Assembly: GCF_003234965.1 (NCBI RefSeq)
Contig: NZ_QKVK01000002.1
Location: 248,001 to 312,000, forward strand
Length of the DNA stretch: 64,000 bases
Source of the DNA: Aestuariivirga litoralis
GTDB taxonomy: Bacteria > Pseudomonadota > Alphaproteobacteria > Rhizobiales > Aestuariivirgaceae
Direction of reading: 5' to 3'
The translations under genes and the position numbers were made by a program. The notes beneath the pieces were generated by a model. It saw only the letters and a list, made by a program, of their open reading frames with translations. It was not told the origin of the DNA and made no database searches. Every line of letters begins with the position of its first letter. Within the stretch, counting starts at the first letter, position 1. Below are positions 1 to 9,127 of this stretch, one piece after another.

Positions 1-769
1 CCGAGGCATTGGCCTCCTGCGCCCAGATGCCGGAGAAGCAATCGGCCTGCAGTTCCATGCGCACGGAAAGCGCATTGGCCTCGGCCTTCGAGGCGCGCAT
101 GCGGGCCTGCTGCACCTTGTCGGCGATGCCGAGCAGGTTCTGCACGTGGTGGCCCACCTCGTGCGCGATGACATAGGCCTGGGCGAAGTCGCCCGGCGCA
201 CCCAGCTTATTCTTCATGTCCTGGTAGAAGGAGAGGTCGATATAGACCTTCTGGTCGGCCGGGCAGTAGAACGGCCCCATGGCCGCCTGGGCATTGCCGC
301 AGGCCGACTGCACGAAACCGGAGAACAGCACGAGCTTCGGCTTCTGGTAATTGCTGCCGAGAATTTCGCCCCACACCCGGTTGTTGGAGCCAAGCACGCG
401 CGCCACGAATTCCTTGCCCGCGTCGGAATTGGCCGAGGGGACATTGGGGTTCTGCAGCCCGCCGCCGGAATTGTCCGTCACCTCGGTGCGCTTGTCGGGG
501 AGGGTGTACTGGGTGTCCTGCCCGCCGCCCGGAACCGACATTCCGCCGCCGTTCAGCACCTGGAGGAGGTCGAGACCGAACACGAACTTGAAGATGAAGT
601 AGAGGACGATCAGGAACAGGATCGTCTTGAAGCTGAAGCCGCCGCGCCCCATGCCGATCGGGATGTTGACGCCGCCGCGCCGCCCGCCACCCGGAAAGCC
701 GAAGCCGCCGCCCTGGCCGCGCCGGTCCTCGATCGAGTCATAATCGGGCTTTTCATTGTCGAGGCGCAT
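1..769 (-). CDS. YpfJ-family neutral zinc metallopeptidase, C-terminus cut by window edge
   Basis: About 256 residues are present, from an ATG at 769 running off base 1. After a charged Gly/Arg-rich start there is one membrane segment at about residues 46-66 (KTILFLIVLYFIFKFVFGL), then a periplasmic-type domain. The zinc-binding HEVGHH motif is at residues 203-208, followed by ELQADCFSG, the usual third-ligand region of this family. Family members are membrane-anchored neutral zinc metallopeptidases of largely unknown substrate. About 30-40 C-terminal residues are probably missing. The gene lies 21 bp downstream of the PanE-like gene on the same strand, so co-transcription is possible. Confidence 0.9.
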   Translation of the reverse strand, partial: MRLDNEKPDYDSIEDRRGQGGGFGFPGGGRRGGVNIPIGMGRGGFSFKTILFLIVLYFIFKFVFGLDLLQVLNGGGMSVPGGGQDTQYTLPDKRTEVTDNSGGGLQNPNVPSANSDAGKEFVARVLGSNNRVWGEILGSNYQKPKLVLFSGFVQSACGNAQAAMGPFYCPADQKVYIDLSFYQDMKNKLGAPGDFAQAYVIAHEVGHHVQNLLGIADKVQQARMRASKAEANALSVRMELQADCFSGIWAQEANAS

Positions 770-790
770 GGCGGCCGTCCTTAAATCGTC

Positions 791-1762
791 TCAGGGTTGT
801 CGGCTGCGGAATTTGCAGAGATCATAGACCAATTGCAAGCTCGGCGTGCCGATTTGAACGATGCGGCCAAGCTCGATCACAACTCCAAGCAATGCATCGA
901 GTTCCGTGGGGCGGCCTGCCTCCACATCCTGCAACATGGAGGTGCGGTGGGCACCCACTTTGGCCGCCATGTCCATGCGTTCGTCGGCGTCGACGGCAAA
1001 GCTGATGCCCAGCCTCTCGGCCACGGCGCGCGCCTCCTCCATCATGGTGCGGATGACGCGGCGGGTGCCGGGGTCGGTCGCAAGCTCCTGCAGCGTGCCA
1101 AGGGTCAGCACGCTCACCGGGTTGAAGCTGAGGTTGCCCCACAGCTTGAGCCAGATCTCGTTCCGGAGGTTCGGCCGCACCGGGCTTTTCACGCCGGCCG
1201 AGGTGAGCAACCTGCTCAGCACCAGCGCCCGCTCCGTCTTCTCGCCGGTCGGCTCGCCGATCGGCATGCGGTCGCCATAGTGGTGCGCGATGACTCCCGG
1301 CGCCTCGATCTCGGCGGCCTGCCAGACGACCGTGCCCAGCGCGCGCTCCGGCCCGATGCGGTTCCAGATCACGCCACCCGGATCGACGCTGTCGAGCCGT
1401 GTTCCTTCGAGAGGCCCGCCGACGCCGTGGAAGTACCACCACGGAATGCCGTTCTGCGCGAAGAGGATGGCCGTGTCCTTGCCGATCAGCGGCATCAGCT
1501 GGTCGATGACGCCGGCGAGCCCATGCGCCTTGAGCGTGAGGATGATGTAGTCCTGCGGGCCCAGCTCCTTCGGGTCTGCGGTGACGCGCGGGTGCACCAC
1601 ATGGGTCTCGCCATCCTGCTTCAATGTCAGGCCATTGGCCTGCATTGCGGCCAGATGCGCGCCGCGGGCGACGAGCGAGACGTCCGCCTCGCCCTTGATT
1701 GCCAGCCTGGCGCCCACATAGCCGCCAATGGCACCAGCACCGAAGACGCAGATCCTGGTCAT
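791..1762 (-). CDS. panE: 2-dehydropantoate 2-reductase family protein (PanE/ApbA-like)
   Basis: 323 residues, full family length. The N-terminus has the NADP-binding glycine motif GAGAIGG at about residues 8-14, and the C-terminal helical domain carries the conserved region around KLWGNLSFNP. The family reduces ketopantoate to pantoate in pantothenate and CoA synthesis, but many bacteria carry several paralogs of unknown substrate. Its start overlaps the stop of the upstream acyl-CoA ligase as ATGA (1759-1762), so the two are translationally coupled. This pairing with a ligase, and the absence of panB or panC, leaves room for a different 2-keto or 2-hydroxy acid substrate. Confidence 0.85.
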   Translation of the reverse strand: MTRICVFGAGAIGGYVGARLAIKGEADVSLVARGAHLAAMQANGLTLKQDGETHVVHPRVTADPKELGPQDYIILTLKAHGLAGVIDQLMPLIGKDTAILFAQNGIPWWYFHGVGGPLEGTRLDSVDPGGVIWNRIGPERALGTVVWQAAEIEAPGVIAHHYGDRMPIGEPTGEKTERALVLSRLLTSAGVKSPVRPNLRNEIWLKLWGNLSFNPVSVLTLGTLQELATDPGTRRVIRTMMEEARAVAERLGISFAVDADERMDMAAKVGAHRTSMLQDVEAGRPTELDALLGVVIELGRIVQIGTPSLQLVYDLCKFRSRQP

Positions 1763-3261
1763 GCCAGCCCCAGCTTCTGGGCAAGGCCGATGCGCTGCAG
1801 CTTGCCGGTGGCACCCTTGGGGATCTCGTCGAGGATCATGATCTTCTTCGGCACCTTGAAGGCGGCGAGCCTGCCATTGGCGAAGTCCTGCAGTTCGCGC
1901 TCGGTGACAGTCTTGCCCTCGCGCAGCACCACGGCCGCGGCAACCTCCTCACCCAGCTTGTCATGCGGCATGGCGAAGGTGACGACCTGCGCCACGGCCT
2001 CGTGCTCCATCAGCACTTCATCGACTTCCATCGGCGCGATCTTCTCGCCGCCGCGGTTGATGATCTCCTTCAGGCGGCCGGTGATCTTGAGGTAGCCGTC
2101 CTCGTCCATGAAGCCCTGGTCGCCGGTGTGGAACCAGCCGAAGGCGAAGCCCGCCTCGTTGGCCTTGGGGTTGTTCTCGTAGCCCGGCGTCACGTTGGGA
2201 CCGCGGGTCACCACCTCACCCTCCTCATGCGCCGACAGGATGCGCCCGTCGGGCGCCATCACCGCCACCATGGGGCCTGCCGCACAGCCCACGAAGCCTG
2301 GCTTGCGCTTGCCCGGCGGCAATTGGTTCGACGTCATCTGGTGGGCATTCTCGGTCATCGCATAGGCCTCGATGACGGGGCAGCCGAAGGCTTCTTCCAG
2401 CGCATGGAACACCGGCACGGGGAGCGAGGCCGAGCTCGAACGAATGAAGCGCAGCGGGTTGGCCCTGATGATCTCGCCATTGCGCTCGGCGCGGGACAGG
2501 ATCGCCTGGTGCATGGTGGGCACCGCCGTGTACCAGGTCGGACGCGCCTCCTCCACCTGCGCGAAGAACTTCAGCGCATTGAAGCCGGGCGTGGCGAAGA
2601 CCGATCCCCCGGCAGTAAGGGTTGCCAGCACCGCCGCCATCAGGCCGTGGATGTGGAACAGCGGCATGATGTTGAGGCAGCGGTCCTTCTCGGTCAGCTG
2701 CAGCGTGTTGCGGATGTTGTTGGCTGAGGCCAGCAGGTTGCCATGGGTGAGCGGCACGATCTTGGGACGCGAGGTGGTGCCCGAGGTGTGAAGCACCAGC
2801 GCGATGTCTCCCTCTTCGGCATAGCCCTGCACCGAGGGCGGCGCGACGGCGTCACCCGAAATGTTGAAGGCGCCGGCCTCCGGCCCCGGGGTCAGCGTCA
2901 GCACCGGAATGCCGAGCCGCTGCGCCGCAGCGATCGCAGGAGAGGTGCTGCCCTCCTCCACCAGCAGCGCCTTCGCCTTGAGGTCGTCCATGTAGAAGCG
3001 GAACTCGTCCTCGCGATAGGCGGGGTTGAGGGGGGCCGCCGTCACCGCGCAGGCTGACGCCACGAAGGCCGCCGCCATGTCCGGCCCGTTGGGCAGCACG
3101 ATGGCGAGCTTGTCGTTGCGGCTGAGGCCGCGCCGCCTGAGAGCGGCGAACACGTCCTCCGCCAGCGCGGAAAACTGGCCATAGCTGAGGGGCTCCCGGC
3201 CGGAGGCGAGGAGGGCGGTGTCGCCCGGCAAGCGGGCATCGAGGAGGCTCTTCAGGATCAT
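1759..3261 (-). CDS. AMP-dependent acyl-CoA ligase (Pcs60/AAE3-like)
   Basis: 500 residues with every core motif of the ANL adenylating family: the P-loop LHTSGTTSRPK near residue 157, the YAMTEN adenine-binding region, the GWFHTGD motif, the hinge GRLKEIINRGGEKI, and the catalytic lysine in PKGATGKLQR near the C-terminus. It activates a carboxylic acid to acyl-AMP and then acyl-CoA. The N-terminal half resembles the oxalate/short-acid ligases of the Pcs60/AAE3 group, so oxalate or a small dicarboxylate is a reasonable guess, but specificity cannot be read from sequence. It is the first gene of a minus-strand run into the PanE-like gene and is divergent from nadE. Confidence 0.85.
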   Translation of the reverse strand: MILKSLLDARLPGDTALLASGREPLSYGQFSALAEDVFAALRRRGLSRNDKLAIVLPNGPDMAAAFVASACAVTAAPLNPAYREDEFRFYMDDLKAKALLVEEGSTSPAIAAAQRLGIPVLTLTPGPEAGAFNISGDAVAPPSVQGYAEEGDIALVLHTSGTTSRPKIVPLTHGNLLASANNIRNTLQLTEKDRCLNIMPLFHIHGLMAAVLATLTAGGSVFATPGFNALKFFAQVEEARPTWYTAVPTMHQAILSRAERNGEIIRANPLRFIRSSSASLPVPVFHALEEAFGCPVIEAYAMTENAHQMTSNQLPPGKRKPGFVGCAAGPMVAVMAPDGRILSAHEEGEVVTRGPNVTPGYENNPKANEAGFAFGWFHTGDQGFMDEDGYLKITGRLKEIINRGGEKIAPMEVDEVLMEHEAVAQVVTFAMPHDKLGEEVAAAVVLREGKTVTERELQDFANGRLAAFKVPKKIMILDEIPKGATGKLQRIGLAQKLGLA

Positions 3262-3342
3262 TCCGGCAGTCTGCCCATTTGGAGAGCGCCGTCAACGCCG
3301 TGCAATTGAAGGTCAGACCTGCATCCGCTAAGACCCCTGCCC

Positions 3343-4971
3343 ATGACTGACAGACTCATCATCGCGCTCGCCCAGCTCAACCCGACGCTCGGCGCCATCA
3401 AGGCCAATCTCGACCGCGCCCGCGAGGCCCGGCGCGAGGCGTGGGATGCCGATCTGATCCTGTTTCCGGAGCTGTTCATCTGCGGCTATCCGCCGGAAGA
3501 CCTCGTGCTGCGCTCCTCCTTCGTCACCGCCTGCCGTGACGCGGTGGAGGAGCTGGCCAGGGAGACCATCAGCGGCCCCGCGGTGCTAATGGGCCTCCCG
3601 TGGCGCGAAGGGGCCAACCTCTACAACTCCGTGGCGCTGCTGGCCAATGGCAGGATCGAGGCGGTGCGCCACAAGTTCGACCTGCCAAATTACGGTGTCT
3701 TCGACGAGAAGCGCGTGTTCAATGCCGGGCCCGCACCCGGCCCCATCGCCTTCAAGGGCGTGCGGCTGGGCGTTCCCATCTGCGAGGACATCTGGACGGA
3801 GGAGACCTGCGAGACGCTGGCCGAGACCGGTGCCGAGATCCTGCTCTCGCCCAACGGCTCGCCCTTCGAGCGCAACAAGGACGACGTGCGCCTCAACCTC
3901 GTCGTCGCCCGCGTCACCGAGACAGGCCTGCCGATGGCCTACCTCAACCAGGTGGGCGGGCAGGACGAACTGGTCTTCGACGGCGCGTCCTTCGTGCTGA
4001 ATGCCGACCGGACACTCGCCTGGCAGATGCCGATGTTCGAGGAGCAGATCGCGCTCACCGAATGGCGGCGCGAGGAGGATGGCTGGCGCTGCGTGCCCGG
4101 CGAGATCGTGGCAGTGCCGGAAAACGAGGCCGAGACGTGGAAGGCCTGCGTGCTGGGCTTGCGCGACTACGTGCTGAAGAACCGCTTCCCCGGCGTGGTG
4201 CTGGGACTCTCGGGCGGCATCGACTCGGCCGTCGTCGCCGCCATGGCGGTCGATGCGCTGGGGGCGGACCGCGTGCACTGCGTGATGCTGCCCTATGCCT
4301 ATACCAGCAAGGACAGCCTCGTCGATGCCGAGGAATGCGCCAAGCTCCTCGGCGTGCGCTATGACGTGGTGCCGATCAAGGAACCGGTCGAGGGCTTCCT
4401 CCATGCGTTGCGGCCGATGTTCGAAGGCACGCCCGCCGGCATCACGGAGGAGAACCTGCAGTCGCGCTCGCGCGGGGTGATCCTGATGGCGATCTCCAAC
4501 AAGTTCGGCGCCATGGTGCTGACCACCGGCAACAAGTCGGAGATGTCGGTAGGCTATGCCACGCTCTATGGCGACATGAATGGCGGCTACAACCCGATCA
4601 AGGACGTCTACAAGACCGAAGTCTATCGCCTCGCCGAATGGCGCAACTCGCTGGGCCATGTGATCCCCCAGCGCATCATCACCAAGGCGCCGACGGCGGA
4701 GCTCCGCGAGAACCAGAAGGACCAGGACTCGCTGCCACCCTATGACGTGCTCGACACGATCCTCGAAGGACTCGTGGAAAACGAGTTGCCGGTGGAGCAG
4801 ATCATCAAGAATACCGGATATGATGAAGCTCTCGTGCGCCGCATCCAGCACATGCTCTATATCGCCGAATACAAGCGGCGCCAGGCGGCACCGGGCGTCA
4901 AGATCACGCGGCGCAATTTCGGCCGGGACCGGCGCTACCCCATCACCAACGCCTTCCGGGACGGGCGCTGA
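3343..4971 (+). CDS. nadE: Glutamine-dependent NAD(+) synthetase
   Basis: 542 residues in two domains. The N-terminal nitrilase-type amidase (about 1-260) has the E-K-C triad at E43 ([10 protein letters not shown]), K111 (HKFDLPNYG) and C147 (PICEDIW), and releases ammonia from glutamine. The C-terminal synthetase domain has the PP-loop LSGGIDSAV near residue 290 and makes NAD from deamido-NAD with ATP. The length fits the shorter bacterial glutamine-dependent type. Translation ends one base before the gltX start, indicating coupling. It is divergent from the acyl-CoA ligase across 81 bp. Confidence 0.96.
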   Translation: MTDRLIIALAQLNPTLGAIKANLDRAREARREAWDADLILFPELFICGYPPEDLVLRSSFVTACRDAVEELARETISGPAVLMGLPWREGANLYNSVALLANGRIEAVRHKFDLPNYGVFDEKRVFNAGPAPGPIAFKGVRLGVPICEDIWTEETCETLAETGAEILLSPNGSPFERNKDDVRLNLVVARVTETGLPMAYLNQVGGQDELVFDGASFVLNADRTLAWQMPMFEEQIALTEWRREEDGWRCVPGEIVAVPENEAETWKACVLGLRDYVLKNRFPGVVLGLSGGIDSAVVAAMAVDALGADRVHCVMLPYAYTSKDSLVDAEECAKLLGVRYDVVPIKEPVEGFLHALRPMFEGTPAGITEENLQSRSRGVILMAISNKFGAMVLTTGNKSEMSVGYATLYGDMNGGYNPIKDVYKTEVYRLAEWRNSLGHVIPQRIITKAPTAELRENQKDQDSLPPYDVLDTILEGLVENELPVEQIIKNTGYDEALVRRIQHMLYIAEYKRRQAAPGVKITRRNFGRDRRYPITNAFRDGR

Positions 4972-4972
4972 G

Positions 4973-6292
4973 ATGACGACGATCGTCCGCTTCGCGCCCT
5001 CGCCCACCGGTCGCATCCACATCGGCAATGCCCGCACGGCCATCCTCAACTGGCTGATGGCAAGCAAGACCGGCGGCCAGTTCGTGCTGCGTTATGACGA
5101 CACGGACACGGCGCGCTCCACACAGGAATTCGCCGACGGCATCGCCACCGACATCGCCTGGCTGGGCATCAGGCCCCATCGCGTCGAATGGCAGTTGAGG
5201 CGTTTCGCGCGCTATGACGAAGTGGCCGACAAGCTGCGCGCCGAAGGGCGCCTCTATCCGTGCTACGAGACGGCGGACGAGCTCGACCGCAAGCGCAAGC
5301 GCCAGGAGGCGCGCAAGCTGCCTCCCGTCTATGACCGTGCCGCACTGAAACTCACCGGCGAGGAGCGCGCGCGGCTTGAGGCGGAGGGCCGCAGGCCGCA
5401 CTGGCGCTTCAAGCTCGACGGCCGCGTGGTGGAATGGAACGACCAGATCCGCGGCCCCCAGCACATCGACACGCGCTCGCTGTCGGACCCCGTGCTGGTG
5501 CGCGAGGACGGCACCTATCTCTACACGCTGCCCTCCGTGATCGACGACATCGACTTCGGCATCACCCATGTGATCCGTGGCGAGGACCATGTGGTGAACA
5601 CCGCGGTGCAGATCGAGATCACGCAAGCGCTGGGCGCCACGGCACCAACCTACGCCCACCACAGCCTGCTCATCGGCGCCGATGGCAAGGGCCTTTCGAA
5701 GCGGCTGGGCTCACTTTCGATTGGGTCGATGCGCGAGGGCGGGCTTGAGCCCATGGCGGTGGTGAGCCACGCCGCGCTGCTCGGTACCTCCGACAACATC
5801 CACCCCTGCGCCGACTATGCCGAACTCGTCGACGGATTCGCCCTCGACAAGCTGTCGCGTGCCCCCGCCCGCTTCGACGAACAGGAACTCGCCCAGCTCA
5901 ACGCCAAGCTCCTTCACCACCTGCCCTGGGACAGGGTGAAGGACCGTCTGCCCGGCGACAACGAGGCCTTCTGGCTCGCGGTACGCGGAAACATCGGAAA
6001 ACTGGCTGACATCGACACCTGGCGCCGCGTCGTCGCGGGCCCGTCGCAGCCGGTGATCGCGCCGGAGGACCGCGACTTCATCACCGTCGCCCGCGCCCTG
6101 CTGCCGCCGGCGCCCTGGGACGGCACCACTTGGAAAGCCTGGACCGAGGCGGTCAGGGCCGCGACGGGCCGCAAGGGCAAGGACCTCTTCATGCCGCTGC
6201 GCCGTGCCCTCACCGGCCTCGACCATGGCCCGGAACTGGCGCAGCTGCTGCCGCTCATCGGCCCCGATGCGGTGCTTGAACGGCTCACGTGA
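4973..6292 (+). CDS. gltX: Glutamyl-tRNA synthetase (short form)
   Basis: 439 residues starting at the ATG one base after the nadE stop; the longer open frame upstream only reads through nadE. The class I signature is HIGN at residues 16-19, within [18 protein letters not shown]. The second signature is LSKR at 241-244 in the context [12 protein letters not shown], so the first lysine of the usual K-L/M-S-K-R is a glycine. It charges tRNA-Glu, and possibly tRNA-Gln in an indirect pathway. Many alphaproteobacteria carry two gltX genes, and this looks like one of the shorter copies. A GST-family gene follows 18 bp downstream. Confidence 0.93.
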   Translation: MTTIVRFAPSPTGRIHIGNARTAILNWLMASKTGGQFVLRYDDTDTARSTQEFADGIATDIAWLGIRPHRVEWQLRRFARYDEVADKLRAEGRLYPCYETADELDRKRKRQEARKLPPVYDRAALKLTGEERARLEAEGRRPHWRFKLDGRVVEWNDQIRGPQHIDTRSLSDPVLVREDGTYLYTLPSVIDDIDFGITHVIRGEDHVVNTAVQIEITQALGATAPTYAHHSLLIGADGKGLSKRLGSLSIGSMREGGLEPMAVVSHAALLGTSDNIHPCADYAELVDGFALDKLSRAPARFDEQELAQLNAKLLHHLPWDRVKDRLPGDNEAFWLAVRGNIGKLADIDTWRRVVAGPSQPVIAPEDRDFITVARALLPPAPWDGTTWKAWTEAVRAATGRKGKDLFMPLRRALTGLDHGPELAQLLPLIGPDAVLERLT

Positions 6293-6310
6293 TTGCGCGA
6301 TGATCGCCGC

Positions 6311-6952
6311 ATGATCCTCGTAGGCCAGTTCGACTCCCCCTTCGTGCGCCGCGTGGCGGTGACGCTCAATCACTATCACATGCCTTTCACGCGCAACCCC
6401 ATCTCGGTGTTCCGCGACGTGGGCGAGATGCAGAAGATCAACCCGCTGGTGCGCGTGCCGTCGCTGATCCTCGAGACGGGCGAGGTGCTGATCGACTCAT
6501 CCGCCATCATCGACCATCTCGACGAGATGGCCGGGCCTGCCCGCGCCCTGACGCCGCCGCACGGACCGGAGCGGCGCAAGGTTCTGCAGGCCGTGGTGCT
6601 CGGCCTCGGCGTCATGGACAAGTGCGTGGCGCTGTTCTTCGAACGGCTTTTCCACATCGACAAGCACATCAACCGCGATTTCGAGAAGCGCATGATGCAG
6701 CAGATCGGCGCGGCGCTGGACAAGCTCGAACATGATTGCGGCGCGCCGTGGTTCTTCGACGACAGGATGACGCAAGCCGACATCACCCTGGGCTGCCTCG
6801 TCGGCTACATGAAGATTCGCGTGCCCGACATGTTCCCGGCCGACAAATACCCGAAGCTCCACCACCTCGCGCTTCACTGCGAGACCAAGGAAGACTTCGT
6901 GAAGGCGCGGCCTTCGCCCGACGAAACGGTGCCGGGCCAGACGCGGCACTAG
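6311..6952 (+). CDS. Glutathione S-transferase family protein
   Basis: 213 residues from the ATG at 6311, chosen because MILVGQFDSPFVRRVAVTL is the expected first beta strand of the thioredoxin-like domain. An upstream in-frame codon at 6293 would add six unrelated residues. The N-terminal fold has NPLVRVPSLILETGEVLIDSSAI, the glutathione-binding cis-Pro and DSSAI loop. The C-terminal part is the usual helical domain. The substrate is unknown. It is the last gene of the nadE-gltX run and overlaps the convergent PhnD-like gene by four bases. Confidence 0.88.
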   Translation: MILVGQFDSPFVRRVAVTLNHYHMPFTRNPISVFRDVGEMQKINPLVRVPSLILETGEVLIDSSAIIDHLDEMAGPARALTPPHGPERRKVLQAVVLGLGVMDKCVALFFERLFHIDKHINRDFEKRMMQQIGAALDKLEHDCGAPWFFDDRMTQADITLGCLVGYMKIRVPDMFPADKYPKLHHLALHCETKEDFVKARPSPDETVPGQTRH

Positions 6953-7713
6953 AGCAGCCTCAACCCGCCCGCCCTTTCCATCGCCGCCTCACGCTCCGTG
7001 ATCGCATCATAAGCGCTCAACGGCAGTTCCGAGAAGCCTGTCAGCAGCAGTGCCGCGCGCACCTCCGCCAGCGCCGGATCGGCAAAGACCTGGCGCAGCG
7101 CCATACGGATCTTCCCGACATCACCTGCCCGCGTGATCCAGGGCAGGCCCGGCACCTGCGGCGAACGCGCCACCTCCACCAGGCCTTCCAGGGCCGAAGG
7201 CCGATAGCGCCTCGCCATTTCCACGCAGACGCAGTCGATGGCGCAGACATCGGCCCTGCCCGCCTGCACGGCGGCGAGGGAGGCGAGGTGACCCCCGGTC
7301 TCCACGGCGCGGCCAAAGAAGCGCCCCTGCTCCGCCAACGGCGCAAAGACAAGCTTCAGCGCCAGCATGCCAGACATGGAATCCGGCGTGTTCACGGCCG
7401 CGACGCTGCCGCGGAAGCCCTCCAGCGGCCTCCCTTCACGGGCAAAGACGATGCTGCGGTAGTCGGCGCCATCGCAGCCGTCGGCGGCATAATGCGGGGT
7501 CCCCACGTAATCCACCTTGCCCTTCAGCGCATGGGTGAAGGGATAGCCGCAGGTCTGGGCGAAGAGGAGGTCATCCCGAAACCAGGGGTCCGTGAATTCG
7601 GCAGGCCGGGCCAATGCCACCTGCACGCCGAGGCCGTCCGCCATGGCCTTCCACCACCGGTCCGTGGCCTCACGCACCTCGGGCCAGTCATACATCTGCA
7701 GCGCCGCGATCAT
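6949..7713 (-). CDS. PhnD-like periplasmic-binding-fold protein lacking a signal peptide
   Basis: 254 residues resembling the phosphate/phosphonate (PhnD, SsuA-like) substrate-binding fold. Features are an N-terminal YDWPEV strand, the segment GYPFTHALKGKVDYVGTPHY, the hinge VAVNTPDSMSGMLAL and GGHLASLAAVQAGRADVCAIDCV in the second lobe. No hydrophobic leader precedes the domain (it starts MIAALQMYDWPE), and no ABC permease or ATPase gene is adjacent. It could be a cytosolic ligand-binding protein. The gene is divergent from the glycosyltransferase and convergent with the GST gene. Confidence 0.75.
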   Translation of the reverse strand: MIAALQMYDWPEVREATDRWWKAMADGLGVQVALARPAEFTDPWFRDDLLFAQTCGYPFTHALKGKVDYVGTPHYAADGCDGADYRSIVFAREGRPLEGFRGSVAAVNTPDSMSGMLALKLVFAPLAEQGRFFGRAVETGGHLASLAAVQAGRADVCAIDCVCVEMARRYRPSALEGLVEVARSPQVPGLPWITRAGDVGKIRMALRQVFADPALAEVRAALLLTGFSELPLSAYDAITEREAAMERAGGLRLL

Positions 7714-7761
7714 CGCGCCATGCTATAGCATCCGCCGGGCACGAAACAGCGTAACGTCACC

Positions 7762-8514
7762 ATGAACAGCATTTCCGTCGTCATTCCCACCCGGGGCCGC
7801 CACCACTTCCTGCGCCAGGCGCTGGAGAGCGTGCTTGCCCAGGGCCATGCGCCGCAGGAAATCATCGTTGTCGATGATGGCGTGGGAGCGGCCGAGGCGG
7901 TGGCAGGCATGCACCCTGCCATCACCGTGCTCGACAACCATCAGCGTGGCCCCGTGCCGGCCCGCAACAGGGGTGTCGCCCATGCGACTGGTGACTGCAT
8001 CTGCTTTCTCGATGATGACGACTGGTTCATCGACAATGGCTACCTCGCCAGGGTGGCCGAGGCCTTCGGCCGGGGCGCCGACTTCTGCTTCTGCGACGGC
8101 GTGCTGCGCTTTGCCGACGGGAGACCCGATCTGCCCTTCGCCTTCGACGCCGATCACGCGACACTGACCCGCGACAACACCATCCTCATCTCCGGCGTCA
8201 CCTATCGCCGCGCGCTCCACTCTGCCCTTGGCCCGTTCGACGAGACGCTTCCGTTCTATTGGGACTGGGACTGGTACCTGCGCATCGCCCGCGCCGGGCA
8301 CCGGTTGACCCACATCCGCACGCCCGCCGTGGCCATTCGCGTCCATGCGCAGAACATGTCGGGCGATTCGCTCGAGGCGCAGCGGCGGGCCAATCTGGAC
8401 AGGTTTTCCACAAAGCACGCATTGCCACCGATCCCGCTGAAGAACCACCTGGACATCGCGACACAAGCGCCGGGCAAGCTGCCCGGCCGCCGCGAGACTT
8501 CCTCAAATCTTTGA
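7762..8514 (+). CDS. Family 2 glycosyltransferase (GT-A fold)
   Basis: 250 residues starting MNSISVVIPTRGRHHFL, the typical GT2 nucleotide-binding start. IIVVDDG is near residue 35 and the acidic metal-binding cluster CFLDDDDWF near residue 80. A WDWDWYLRIARAG segment near residue 170 is the equivalent of the catalytic ED motif. There are no membrane segments, so it is probably a cytosolic enzyme adding a sugar to a polysaccharide or lipid acceptor. It stands alone without other glycan genes, so the acceptor is unknown. Confidence 0.85.
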   Translation: MNSISVVIPTRGRHHFLRQALESVLAQGHAPQEIIVVDDGVGAAEAVAGMHPAITVLDNHQRGPVPARNRGVAHATGDCICFLDDDDWFIDNGYLARVAEAFGRGADFCFCDGVLRFADGRPDLPFAFDADHATLTRDNTILISGVTYRRALHSALGPFDETLPFYWDWDWYLRIARAGHRLTHIRTPAVAIRVHAQNMSGDSLEAQRRANLDRFSTKHALPPIPLKNHLDIATQAPGKLPGRRETSSNL

Positions 8515-8573
8515 TTTAACTCGATTTTATGCTGTGCCGTCGAGGGGATCGGGTGGCAAGGCCCTATTCACAA

Positions 8574-8604
8574 GGGTTTTTCCGAAAGCCCTCCGAAAAA
8601 ACCC
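8574..8604. repeat. Inverted repeat in the leader region of the HU gene
   Basis: GGGTTTTT at 8574-8581 pairs with AAAAACCC at 8597-8604 around a 15-base centre, giving an 8 bp stem. It has no following T tract on the plus strand and lies about 75 bp upstream of the HU start. It could end the glycosyltransferase transcript weakly or form part of the HU leader. Otherwise the 165 bp between 8515 and 8679 shows only a good ribosome site (AAGGAGAG) just before the HU start. Confidence 0.4.
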
Positions 8605-8679
8605 CGGAAAATAAGAGTTTTCGCGAATCGAATTCGGCGTTAACGCGGTTGCCAGCCAAACCCCAATAAGGAGAGAGAC

Positions 8680-8973
8680 ATGGCTGACGACAAGATCCAG
8701 ACGATTGCCCTTTCGAAGCTCGCGGCTGAACTCGCCGAGAAGCACGAGATGTCGAAGAAGGCCGCGGGCGAATTCCTCAGCGCCTTCGTCGAACTCACCG
8801 TCAAGAACCTGAAGAAGGGCCACAAGGTGCGCGTCACCGGCCTCGGCATCTTCCAGGTCAAGAAGCGCCCCGCCCGCATGGGCCGCAACCCGGCCACCGG
8901 CGAAGCCATCAAGATCAAGGCGTCGAAGAAGCTGGCCTTCCGCGCCGCCAAGGAAGTCAAGGACGCGATCTAA
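8680..8973 (+). CDS. HU family DNA-binding protein
   Basis: 97 residues, close to the usual 90. It is lysine-rich, with the beta-arm signature around RMGRNPATGEAIKIKASKKLAFR and the helical dimerisation part SKLAAELAEKHEMSKKAAGEF. HU dimers bend and compact DNA and assist replication and repair. It has a strong ribosome site (AAGGAGAG), its own upstream region and its own intrinsic terminator, so it is a monocistronic unit. The slight N-terminal extension (MADDKIQTIALSK) is common in alphaproteobacterial versions. Confidence 0.95.
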   Translation: MADDKIQTIALSKLAAELAEKHEMSKKAAGEFLSAFVELTVKNLKKGHKVRVTGLGIFQVKKRPARMGRNPATGEAIKIKASKKLAFRAAKEVKDAI

Positions 8974-8998
8974 GTCGCCTCTTTCTTCTACCCTGAAG

Positions 8999-9030
8999 TG
9001 GCCCTGCCCAACGGCGGGGCCATTTCTTTT
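8999..9030 (+). terminator. Intrinsic terminator of the HU gene
   Basis: A 10 bp stem (8999-9008 with 9013-9022, one T-G pair) with loop CAAC is followed by TTTCTTTT. It lies 25 bp past the HU stop codon. Confidence 0.88.
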
Positions 9031-9127
9031 GGCGATGAATTCTTTTCACCCTCGGCCTTGATTGCAGACACTACCCCTGGGGCGCTAGAACACCCGCCGA
9101 AACTCCCATCTTGCAAGGACATTTTCC

